This document shows positions 30,104-36,699 of a DNA stretch of 36,699 nucleotides, piece after piece. How positions within the stretch are numbered: position 1 is the stretch's first letter; each line of letters starts with the position of its first letter. This DNA comes from Lentilactobacillus kefiri (GTDB taxonomy: Bacteria > Bacillota > Bacilli > Lactobacillales > Lactobacillaceae). The stretch lies in contig NZ_BJVK01000020.1 of the NCBI RefSeq assembly GCF_007989105.1, positions 1-36,699 of the forward strand, written 5' to 3'. Both the position numbers and the translations under genes were made by a program. The notes under the pieces are model-generated. The model did not search any database. It had not been told where the DNA came from and worked only from the letters and a program-made list of their open reading frames with translations.

Positions 30104-30676
30104 TTACTTGATAGGTGGATTATAATAATGTTTTCTGCAGACGGGATAATAGGATTCATTACCACCCATCTGGATTTGTTCGCCTTCATATACCGGCTTG
30201 CCATCGTGGAATCGCAAGTTCATAATGGCCTTTTTACCGCAGAACCAACAAATGGTTTTCATTTCTTCTATCTTATCTGCGTACAACAATAAGTATTCGG
30301 ATCCTTCAAACAGATTGTTTTGAAAATCGTTCTTCAATCCAAATGCCATCACTGGAACGTTCAGCTCATCAACGATCTTGGCAAGTTCCATAACATGCTT
30401 TTTCTTTAGGAACTGGGCCTCGTCAATTAAAATACAACTGGCATGGGGATTGAGTTCCTGAACCAAATCAAACACGTTGGTGTCTTCATGAATCGGTTCG
30501 GCTTTACGTTCCAAACCAATTCGAGATTCGATCATTCCCTGCTTCTCACGGGTGTCTAAAGCACTGGTCATAATGATAACACTTTTATTTTGCTCTTCAT
30601 AATTATGAGCAACTTTGATAATTTCGATTGTTTTGCCGCTATTCATTGCACCATATCGATAAAATAGTTGAGCCAA
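30104..30676 (-). CDS. tdk: Thymidine kinase
   Basis: Salvage kinase converting thymidine to dTMP. 190 residues with P-loop GAMNSGKT at 9-16, the catalytic DEAQF, and a zinc site made of CWFC and the later CRKHY. The start is TTG at 30676 ([16 protein letters not shown]), six bases after AGGTGG; a GTG nine bases earlier overlaps this ribosome site. Head of the tdk-prfA-prmC-sua5-glyA transcript. Confidence 0.95.
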   Translation of the reverse strand: MAQLFYRYGAMNSGKTIEIIKVAHNYEEQNKSVIIMTSALDTREKQGMIESRIGLERKAEPIHEDTNVFDLVQELNPHASCILIDEAQFLKKKHVMELAKIVDELNVPVMAFGLKNDFQNNLFEGSEYLLLYADKIEEMKTICWFCGKKAIMNLRFHDGKPVYEGEQIQMGGNESYYPVCRKHYYNPPIK

Positions 30677-30710
30677 AATATCCACCTTTTTCCTTTAGAG
30701 CTTCCCTTCC

Positions 30711-30716
30711 ATTATA
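30711..30716 (-). promoter_or_regulatory. Putative -10 of the tdk operon
   Basis: A consensus TATAAT on the minus strand about 35 bases before the tdk start. The matching -35 (TCGATT, 30733-30738, 16-base spacer) is weak, and an inverted repeat begins two bases further upstream. Confidence 0.5.
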
Positions 30717-30739
30717 CAGAAAAACATCTGAAAATCGAT

Positions 30740-30773
30740 AATAATGAGAAAATTATCGCAGACCCTCATTATT
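30740..30773. repeat. Inverted repeat in the tdk/murT divergent region
   Basis: AATAATGAG (30740-30748) and CTCATTATT (30765-30773) are perfect nine-base arms with a 16-base spacer and no T run. The position between two divergent operons, abutting the tdk -35, fits a regulator site better than a terminator. Confidence 0.45.
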
Positions 30774-30813
30774 CCAAATTGAATTTTTTATCGAAGCTTT
30801 AAGGTGGAGGCTT

Positions 30814-30861
30814 ATGTATGTTCAAACGGTTTGGCATATGCTAAACTTAATGTTTGATTAG
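30814..30861 (+). CDS. Possible 15-codon leader peptide before murT
   Basis: A short frame MYVQTVWHMLNLMFD lies 35 bases upstream of murT and is preceded by AAGGTGGAGG, which is closer to the Shine-Dalgarno consensus than murT's own site. It shows no run of a single amino acid. It may be a translated leader or chance; there is no other support. Confidence 0.25.
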   Translation: MYVQTVWHMLNLMFD

Positions 30862-30896
30862 TATCATTATGTACTTCATTTAAGGGAGTAAAACTT

Positions 30897-32243
30897 ATGT
30901 CATTAAAAAGCTCAATTGCAACTGTAGCCGGTAAGTCCTCTTACTGGTTCCTACACACTTTCTTCAAGGGCGGCAGTTCGCTTCCCGGAAAGATCACCAA
31001 ACGGCTCGATCCGGATATTCTTGCAACACTTGGCCGGGATTATGATGTCATTGTCATTACCGGAACCAACGGAAAGACTTTGACCACCGCATTGACCGTT
31101 CAGGTTTTAAAAGAAAAATACGATAATATTTTAACCAACCCGACCGGCTCAAACATGGAACAGGGAATCATCACCACTTTCCTTCATGCGCCAAAATCGA
31201 AGGGTAAGCGGCCATTGGCTGTTTTGGAAGTTGATGAAGCAAACGTTATTATGGTAACAAAATACATCAAACCAAAAGCATTTGTATTTACCAACATCTT
31301 CCGGGACCAAATGGATCGCTATGGTGAAATCTATACCACATACAACAAGATTTTGAATGGTGTCGCATTGGCACCCAATGCAACAATCATTGCCAATGGT
31401 GATGCCCCAATCTTCCATTCAAAGCAACTTCCAAATCCGATTGTTTATTATGGATTTAATAATCAAAAGGATAGCGACATCAAAGCAACACCAAACACTG
31501 ATGGTGTCCTATGTCCACAGTGTCAACACGTTTTGCACTATCGCTTTATCAGTTATTCCAACTTGGGCAAGTATTTCTGCCCCAACTGTGGCTTCGAACG
31601 GCCAAAGCTCAATTTTGAATTGAATAAGATTACCAACCTGACACCAAAGTCATCCTCATTTGAAATTGATGGCGAACCGATCAAAATCGGGATTGGTGGT
31701 GTCTACAACATTTATAACGCTTTGGCTGCTTATTCTGTTGGCCGTTTCATGGGTGTTTCCCCTGCTCAGGCAAAGAAGGCATTCGAAAAAGGTGAACGCA
31801 TCTTTGGACGTCAAGAAGAGATCAATGTTAACGGTAAGTTGGTCACGCTGATTCTCGTTAAAAATCCGGTTGGCCTTAATCAAGTAATCGATATGATTTC
31901 AACCGACAGGGATCCCTTTACGTTTATTGGTTTACTGAATGCCAATTATGCTGACGGAATTGATACCAGCTGGATTTGGGACGGCGACTTTGAACGCCTG
32001 CCAAAGATGAATATCAAACAATTCATCACCGGTGGCGAACGATACAAAGATATTACCTACCGTCTGCAGGTTGCTGGCGTTGACCCGAAGAAACATTTGG
32101 TTGAACCGGACTTGGACAAAGTCGTTGAAATGATTCCAAAAACACCCACAAAAAAGGTTTATATCCTCGCAACTTACACGGCTATGCTACACTTAAGAAA
32201 AGTTTTTGCTGCAAAAGGTTTCATCAAGGGAGGCATGGGATAA
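30897..32243 (+). CDS. murT: Lipid II isoglutaminyl synthase, MurT subunit
   Basis: The ATP-dependent Mur-ligase-like subunit that, with GatD, amidates the D-Glu of lipid II to D-isoglutamine. 448 residues. The P-loop is GTNGKT at 56-61, the Mur-ligase central domain includes EVDEANV and TNIFRDQMDRYGE, and the characteristic inserted zinc ribbon has Cys206, Cys209, Cys228 and Cys231. The C-terminal DUF1727 domain follows. The ATG has AAGGGAG eight bases upstream. It overlaps gatD by one base. It is transcribed divergently from tdk. Confidence 0.95.
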   Translation: MSLKSSIATVAGKSSYWFLHTFFKGGSSLPGKITKRLDPDILATLGRDYDVIVITGTNGKTLTTALTVQVLKEKYDNILTNPTGSNMEQGIITTFLHAPKSKGKRPLAVLEVDEANVIMVTKYIKPKAFVFTNIFRDQMDRYGEIYTTYNKILNGVALAPNATIIANGDAPIFHSKQLPNPIVYYGFNNQKDSDIKATPNTDGVLCPQCQHVLHYRFISYSNLGKYFCPNCGFERPKLNFELNKITNLTPKSSSFEIDGEPIKIGIGGVYNIYNALAAYSVGRFMGVSPAQAKKAFEKGERIFGRQEEINVNGKLVTLILVKNPVGLNQVIDMISTDRDPFTFIGLLNANYADGIDTSWIWDGDFERLPKMNIKQFITGGERYKDITYRLQVAGVDPKKHLVEPDLDKVVEMIPKTPTKKVYILATYTAMLHLRKVFAAKGFIKGGMG

Positions 32244-32947
32244 TGGCATATTCTTTAAATGTGTGTCACCTTTACGGTGATTTGATGAACACTTACGGTG
32301 ACTTGGGCAACATTTTAGTATTGAAATACTTGGCCTCCAAAATGGGGGTTGAGTTAAATTCCGAAGTCATCAGCTTGGATCAAAACTTTGACCCGGACAA
32401 ATACGATATTATTGTGTTTGGCGGTGGTCAGGACTTTGAACAATCCATTATTTCAAAAGATATTCAGTCTAAGAAACAAGCTTTAACCGACTTTATCGAA
32501 GACAACGGTTCAGTTGTTGCAATCTGTGGCGGCTATCAGCTGTTGGGCCATTACTACATCGGTGCCAATGGTGAAAAATTAATGGGAATCGGTGCGTTAA
32601 ACCATTACACCGACAAGCAAAAGGATCACCGTTTCATCGGCAATGTGGTTATCGAAAATGAAGAAACCGGTGAAAAGTACCATGGATTTGAAAATCATCA
32701 GGGAATCACCTTCCTGGGTGACGGTGAACGACCACTTGGAAAAGTTCTTGAAGGCCATGGAAACAACGGTCAAGATAAAACCGAGGGTGCAATTCATAAA
32801 AATGTCTACTGCACCTATTTTCACGGTCCAATCCTTGCCAGAAACAACGACATTGCCAAACATGTTTTAATGAATGCGCTTAAGAGAAAATATCCAGACG
32901 CTGACTTGGCATCTCAAGCAGCCCTTAAAGTTGGTCCGACATTTTAA
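32243..32947 (+). CDS. gatD: Lipid II isoglutaminyl synthase, GatD glutaminase subunit
   Basis: A 234-residue class I glutamine amidotransferase that supplies ammonia to MurT. The nucleophile is Cys95 in AICGGYQLLG, and the catalytic His is His194 in YFHGPILARN, matching the spacing of S. aureus GatD. The start ATG overlaps the murT stop (TAATG). A terminator follows. In Gram-positives this amidation affects crosslinking and resistance to lysozyme and beta-lactams. Confidence 0.95.
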   Translation: MAYSLNVCHLYGDLMNTYGDLGNILVLKYLASKMGVELNSEVISLDQNFDPDKYDIIVFGGGQDFEQSIISKDIQSKKQALTDFIEDNGSVVAICGGYQLLGHYYIGANGEKLMGIGALNHYTDKQKDHRFIGNVVIENEETGEKYHGFENHQGITFLGDGERPLGKVLEGHGNNGQDKTEGAIHKNVYCTYFHGPILARNNDIAKHVLMNALKRKYPDADLASQAALKVGPTF

Positions 32948-32950
32948 ATT

Positions 32951-32985
32951 AAAAGGAGCCACAACGATTGTTGTGACTCCTTTTT
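32951..32985. terminator. Bidirectional terminator between gatD and the serine hydrolase
   Basis: AAAAGGAG.CACAAC and GTTGTG.CTCCTTTTT form a stem with one internal mismatch and a four-base loop, serving the two convergent genes. Confidence 0.9.
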
Positions 32986-32996
32986 GATACATACAA

Positions 32997-34013
32997 TTAG
33001 TCTTTTGGACGAACATTTTCTTTCACAAACGTTCGGATCAATTCACTTCGGTATGGGAAAAATAGTTTATTAGTGGCGTTCGGGTGAACCCGATTGGATA
33101 AGAATACCAGTGCCTTGTGGGTTACACGATCAACCACAATCAATGTTCCAGTGTAGCCGGTGTGAAGAATATATGGATGGTCGTCAAAGTGACGAAGGAT
33201 CCAGCCAAACGAACGATTCTTCATGCGGCCTGGAGTCTGGTCGACAAACAGTTGATCCAACCATTCATCAGGCAGAAAGTCGGGGTATTGAATATCGCCC
33301 AACAGCCATCTTGAGAAATGGACTAAATCATCCAATGTCGCAAACAATCCGGCTGAACCACAATCTGCACCTAAAATTCTGGCTTTGGGATCATGAACTG
33401 TACCATGAATCAGACCCTTGCCAGGGATCAGTTCTGTTGGAACGACGTTGTTGATTTGATCCGGTACGAACGTGGCGTGTTTAAGTTCAAGCGGTTTTAA
33501 GACCATTTCACTGATCAATTGTTGAACAGGCTCGCCCATCACCTTGGAAGCAATCCATCCCAAAAAGATGTAATTATAATCCTGATAGTGAACCACCCTG
33601 CCAATGTCTGGCCCACTCTTCAAATTGAGTAGTGCGGGCATCAATTCTGATTTAGGCAGCTGATTGCGATTGGGAATATACCCAACGATATCCGATGTAT
33701 GGGTCAATAAATGGCGCACCGTCACTTGTGGGGACTGCCATTCCGGAAAATATTTACTAAAAGAGTCGTTTAAAGAGATTTTGCCTAATACAAGTAGCTT
33801 TAAAATCAGGTTGGTTGTTCCAACAACCTTGGTCAAAGACGCAAGGTCGTACAGTTCCCCACTGTGAAGTGGCAATTTGTCGGGCACCAGTTCCTGCTGA
33901 CCAAAAACATCAGCCTGAATGCCGTCATCGTCTACGATTGCATAACTAACCCCCGGCACAATTCCCAGCTGAACAAATTGGTGAATTTTTGCGACAGTAT
34001 CTGGATAATCCAT
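32997..34013 (-). CDS. Class C beta-lactamase-like serine hydrolase
   Basis: A 338-residue protein of the beta-lactamase/penicillin-binding-like (PF00144) family. Motifs are SLTK (nucleophile Ser in LYDLASLTKVVGTT), YNY (DYNYIFLG) and HTGYTGT in place of KTG. HTG is common in esterase/EstB-like and D-aminopeptidase-like members, so true beta-lactamase activity is doubtful. No signal peptide is seen, so a cytoplasmic site is likely. The start at 34013 (MDYPDTVAKIHQF) follows AAGGA by eight bases; the longer frame from 34100 is rejected. It is convergent with gatD. Substrate unknown. Confidence 0.87.
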   Translation of the reverse strand: MDYPDTVAKIHQFVQLGIVPGVSYAIVDDDGIQADVFGQQELVPDKLPLHSGELYDLASLTKVVGTTNLILKLLVLGKISLNDSFSKYFPEWQSPQVTVRHLLTHTSDIVGYIPNRNQLPKSELMPALLNLKSGPDIGRVVHYQDYNYIFLGWIASKVMGEPVQQLISEMVLKPLELKHATFVPDQINNVVPTELIPGKGLIHGTVHDPKARILGADCGSAGLFATLDDLVHFSRWLLGDIQYPDFLPDEWLDQLFVDQTPGRMKNRSFGWILRHFDDHPYILHTGYTGTLIVVDRVTHKALVFLSNRVHPNATNKLFFPYRSELIRTFVKENVRPKD

Positions 34014-34131
34014 TGACGATTTCCTTTCGTGATGAAAATTAATTGTGTTTATTGTACCGCTAATAGCGGAATGATTAAAGATTCCATCACGTTTGGCCAA
34101 TCCAAAAATTTCTCCCGAGACGTTTCATATT

Positions 34132-34140
34132 TGTTACAAT
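34132..34140 (+). promoter_or_regulatory. Putative extended -10 for the 34178 gene
   Basis: TGTTACAAT is an extended -10 match about 38 bases before the GTG start. No good -35 is visible. Confidence 0.4.
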
Positions 34141-34177
34141 AAGATACGTAGAACTGCAAGGATAGGAGGAAAAGCAA

Positions 34178-34507
34178 GTGGCAAGTAATTCAGACACAAT
34201 TTATCATGTACTTTCATACATTAAGGCCCATCCTGACAAAGTGCTGACTAAGCCGTCCACCTACGATAACGTTGTCGAAATGTACCTGGATGACACCGTC
34301 AAATTAGGCAATCCGGAAATTTATTTTCCAAAACAAAAGTTGGAAGTTAACCGAATGTCATCGGATTTCATGACGATGTACGGTGACCTACTCGACTATT
34401 TCCATGATATGACGCAAGTTAAAGACGCCAATTATCATGAGTTGTGGATCACAACCTCACACCTGATTGATAAGCACAAATACTTAGTTGATCTGTCTTT
34501 TGAATAA
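34178..34507 (+). CDS. Hypothetical protein, lactobacillar
   Basis: A 109-residue soluble protein that I do not recognise. It is rich in Asp, His, Tyr and Met, and predicted mostly helical (for example VNRMSSDFMTMYGDLLDYFHDM). There is no signal peptide or Cys. It starts at GTG 34178 with TAGGAGG eight bases upstream. The next gene follows after 26 bases, so the pair is probably one transcript. Function unknown. Confidence 0.7.
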   Translation: MASNSDTIYHVLSYIKAHPDKVLTKPSTYDNVVEMYLDDTVKLGNPEIYFPKQKLEVNRMSSDFMTMYGDLLDYFHDMTQVKDANYHELWITTSHLIDKHKYLVDLSFE

Positions 34508-34533
34508 ACGGTCAACATAAAGGAGAACAACTT

Positions 34534-35157
34534 TTGATTAGCACATTATTCGATGTCATCACCAAGCTTTCGTCTTATGCAATGGTGATCTTTTTTGCGA
34601 TGTTTGTGTATTTTAAAGTCACTGGCAAACACGGCAAGTATCCATATGGCAAATATGCCCTCATCTCGCTCGTTTTACTGGTCGTCTTTGGAACATTGTT
34701 CTTTAATTCGCCCAAGGGCAAGGAAGTCATTAAAAAGGGCAATGCCGAGCAGGCTGAAAGAACTGAAAAGACAACCAAGAAAACCAGCAAGAAGCCGACT
34801 AAATCCACTGAGGATTCAGTCAAGCACACTTTGAGCACCACTCACAGCCTCTTATTTGAACATCAGAGCAAAATTGTGACGAGCCCAAGAATCTTCAATG
34901 TTGAAGTCACTGACAAGCGGGATACAGTTGAATCATTTCGACTGACGACAATCGCCGTTTTGAAAGCAATCAAGAATTCCAAATATCAACAGTATGACAC
35001 ATTCAACATTACCTTTAACCGGGACTTGGGCAATAACAAGAAGCGAAAGATCATTAAGAGTACATTTACAAAAAATACTTTGACAAAATTAAATCTGGAT
35101 CAGCTTCAAACGAACCAGTTAAAGGCCAAAGCAGATAACTATTATGAATCAAAATAA
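34534..35157 (+). CDS. Membrane-anchored protein of unknown function
   Basis: A 207-residue protein. Two membrane segments (about residues 12-30 and 41-58) flank a short Lys/Gly/Tyr-rich loop. A Lys/Thr/Ser-rich linker follows (about 60-97, repeats of the type KTTKKTSKKPTK), then a C-terminal domain of about 110 residues (VTSPRIFNVEVTDKRDTVESF...). The domain probably lies on the same side of the membrane as the N-terminus, but which side is unclear. No family recognised. It starts at TTG 34534, eight bases after GGAG. Paired with the gene at 34178. Confidence 0.7.
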   Translation: MISTLFDVITKLSSYAMVIFFAMFVYFKVTGKHGKYPYGKYALISLVLLVVFGTLFFNSPKGKEVIKKGNAEQAERTEKTTKKTSKKPTKSTEDSVKHTLSTTHSLLFEHQSKIVTSPRIFNVEVTDKRDTVESFRLTTIAVLKAIKNSKYQQYDTFNITFNRDLGNNKKRKIIKSTFTKNTLTKLNLDQLQTNQLKAKADNYYESK

Positions 35158-35162
35158 TACAC

Positions 35163-35197
35163 AAAAACGACTGCGAATAAATTTCACAGTCGTTTTT
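35163..35197. terminator. Bidirectional terminator
   Basis: AAAAACGACTG and CAGTCGTTTTT form an 11-base perfect stem with A/T runs on both sides. It serves the plus-strand unit ending at 35157 and the minus-strand MmcQ gene, whose stop overlaps its end. Confidence 0.9.
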
Positions 35198-35546
35198 ATT
35201 TTGTTAACTGGTAACTTTCATCAATTAAATCGGTAATTTGTTTGAAATCTAATTGTTCCAACCTCATCGCCAACCAGTGATTTTTATTCATATGATAGGC
35301 TGACAGGAATCCTGGTGTCCCCTGGCGGAACTCGACTTCCTTTGGATCAAGCTTAATATCCATGATTGCTTCAGAGCCGCTGCCTTCAAGGCCGAGTTGT
35401 TGCTTCCTAACCTGCATGACCAAGCCAAACCATTTCCGATTATCCACATGCCGAAGGACCGCATAGCTGGGATACTTTTTCCAAAGATATTCAGGACGGA
35501 CATGGTATTTGTTTAAAACATAAGTCATCACTTCATCAACGGGCAA
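35196..35546 (-). CDS. MmcQ/YjbR family protein
   Basis: A 116-residue protein matching the MmcQ/YjbR (DUF419) family along its length: YLWKKYPSYAVLRHVDNRKWFGLVM, FLSAYHMNKNHWLAMRL and the C-terminal DESYQLTK. The fold resembles CyaY-like double-wing DNA-binding proteins; the cellular role is unclear. A longer frame begins at TTG 35603, but TAGGAG lies seven bases before the TTG at 35546 (MPVDEVMTYVL), which also gives the normal family length. Confidence 0.85.
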   Translation of the reverse strand: MPVDEVMTYVLNKYHVRPEYLWKKYPSYAVLRHVDNRKWFGLVMQVRKQQLGLEGSGSEAIMDIKLDPKEVEFRQGTPGFLSAYHMNKNHWLAMRLEQLDFKQITDLIDESYQLTK

Positions 35547-35599
35547 ATTTAACTCTCCTAACTCAAAAGTATTAGAATCCTTAATCACGAAAATTAGTT

Positions 35600-35722
35600 T
35601 CAATCCAATGTAGTATCATATCCCATCTCTTTAACAAACTTCAAAACGTCTTTTGATGCCACAAAAGTTGTCTTGTGTGCAAGTGAAGTGAACCCCAAAA
35701 GTGCGGATGAAATGTCATTTTT
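35600..35722 (-). pseudogene. 3' remnant of an unidentified gene
   Basis: An open stretch without a credible start reads SSALLGFTSLAHKTTFVAS, then KDVLKFVKEMGYDTTLD and stop. It has natural-looking composition and stops 50 bases before the MmcQ ribosome site. A TAA closes the frame just upstream (35723-35725). It looks like the C-terminal tail of a truncated gene. Family not recognised. Confidence 0.4.
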
Positions 35723-36000
35723 TTACTCAAAATAGTCCGATTAAACATAGAAATGAACATTTTTTTGTGATTATTAATCAGATCAAATATCCAATGTTTG
35801 TTTAACTAAAGCAAATTGATCCATGATAATCTTTGTATTGTAAAAAAGTTGTAAAACACCTTGAATCCGATAATTATGGTGATAGCCTGAATTTAGTTCA
35901 ATTAATAATGAGATGAGAACCGTGAATAATCCAGTTCTGGATTTATAACAGCAATTTACTGATAAAGATGATCCACAAAGATTGGAATTGAAGCACAGTA
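35723..36000. other. AT-rich region without a recognised gene
   Basis: No frame shows a family motif on either strand. A minus-strand open frame of 83 codons (35783-36034) has a Cys-rich, low-complexity translation and no ribosome site. It may be decayed sequence belonging to the ABC exporter that follows. Confidence 0.5.
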
Positions 36001-36109
36001 GTCGAAGCCATATATGCAAGAGTGGCTTTAGCATCTTCTGTAAGTGATTCTATTTACTCCTTGTGCTCAATGACTCTTGGAACCTAGTCTCCTTTTTGGT
36101 TTACTTTTC

Positions 36110-36699
36110 CAATTGAAGATAAGAGTGGTTTAGTGATTTCTGGCAAGCAAGAATACAATTCCGTAATTTTAAAGAATGTTTATTTTACTTATGAACAATA
36201 TGAAGCTTTGAAAAATGTTGGTTTATGCTTCGAGAACATAAGAAATTACAATTGGTGAACCTTCAGAAGCTGAAAAAACAATCACTATTACATTCTGACC
36301 AGGCTTTATCCAATTGATAAAGGAGAACTATTGCTTGGAAAAGCATCTGCTTACAAATACACGTTACATAGCTAACGTATATTATTTAGTATTGTTAATC
36401 AATAAAATAGTATCTTATCCTACTCTATAAAGGATAATTTATGGTTTGGAGTAGATACAGATGATACGACATTAACCATGCTTTAGATTTGCTAATGTGC
36501 CATGCAATATTAGTTTAATGCCAAAAAGAATTTGAACTATTGTTGGTGAACAAGACGTTAAATTATCCGGTGAACAACGTCAGACACAACAAATTGCTAG
36601 AACATATTTAAAAGAGACACCAATTATTATTCTAGATGAAATTACTTCAAGCTTGGATTCCGATTCCGAAAAAATATATTAACGTCACTGGAATGATTA
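36110..36699 (+). pseudogene. Decayed ABC exporter ATP-binding domain
   Basis: Successive plus-strand frames spell the parts of an ABC exporter ATPase in correct order. They are ILKNVYFTYEQYEALKNV (before Walker A), TIGEPSEAEKT (a ruined GPSGAGKT P-loop), TRLYPIDKGELLLGK, then SIVNQ*NSILS (Q-loop region). [41 protein letters not shown] (signature) and [16 protein letters not shown] (Walker B/D-loop) follow. At least seven stops and several frameshifts break it, so it cannot make a product. After a last frameshift it continues to the window edge (KIYLTSLE). The membrane domain upstream is not recognisable. Confidence 0.88.

Noticed and set aside
32997-34013. Naming the serine hydrolase a beta-lactamase resistance gene
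   Set aside because: The third motif is HTG, not KTG, and no signal peptide is present; such proteins are usually esterases or peptidases.
35690-35754. Minus-strand frame starting MFISMFNRTILSKK
   Set aside because: Considered as a small gene; no ribosome site, and it overlaps the better-looking remnant frame in another phase.
35783-36034. Minus-strand open frame of 83 codons
   Set aside because: Cys/Leu-rich translation without family resemblance, no ribosome site, and it lies in the decayed region next to the plus-strand ABC remnant.

Overview
The window is low-GC Firmicutes DNA and looks like a chromosome segment of a Lactobacillaceae member, most plausibly a heterofermentative Lentilactobacillus-like species. 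This rests on the gene order tdk-prfA-prmC-tsaC/sua5-glyA-upp-atp-ywzB-murA-mreB, the lactobacillar DUF2969 protein, the met T-box leader, and a Ddl ligase with Phe (residue 260) where D-Ala-D-Ala ligases carry Tyr. Genus is an inference; no 16S or tRNA gene is present.

Layout, left to right. 1-4370 (minus strand): an orphan RRNPP/Rgg-like regulator, DNA-3-methyladenine glycosylase I, a membrane glycerophosphodiesterase and D-Ala-D-Lac-type ddl. 4493-9200 (minus): five closely packed genes read from one strong promoter whose -10 and start region is overlapped by a palindrome. They encode a BceAB-like ATPase/FtsX permease pair, a YtrA-type GntR regulator, a second ABC ATPase and its permease. 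The set resembles a rearranged B. subtilis ytr cell-envelope-stress operon. 9282-13142 (minus): an SPFH protein and the metNPQ methionine importer behind a Met-specific T-box. 13149-16312 (minus): mreB, yidD, DUF2969, rodA and a stand-alone GcvH-like lipoyl protein, a cell-shape cluster. 16368-17925: murA and a DUF1146 membrane protein.

18243-25044 (minus): the F1Fo ATP synthase operon atpBEFHAGDC. Its first gene, atpI, appears interrupted by two in-frame stops. 25107-30676 (minus): upp, glyA, tsaC/sua5, prmC, prfA and tdk, covering nucleotide salvage, one-carbon metabolism and translation. 30897-32947 (plus): murT-gatD, which amidate lipid II. 32997-35546: a serine hydrolase, a two-gene unit of unknown function with a membrane-anchored product, and an MmcQ/YjbR protein.

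The right end (35600-36699) is degraded: the 3' remnant of an unidentified gene, then an ABC exporter nucleotide-binding domain broken by many stops and frameshifts that runs off the window.

The recurring theme is the cell envelope (ddl, murA, murT-gatD, mreB/rodA, the ABC detoxification operon, glycerophosphodiesterase). Genes are tightly packed, separated by clear intrinsic terminators, and many start with TTG behind good Shine-Dalgarno sites.
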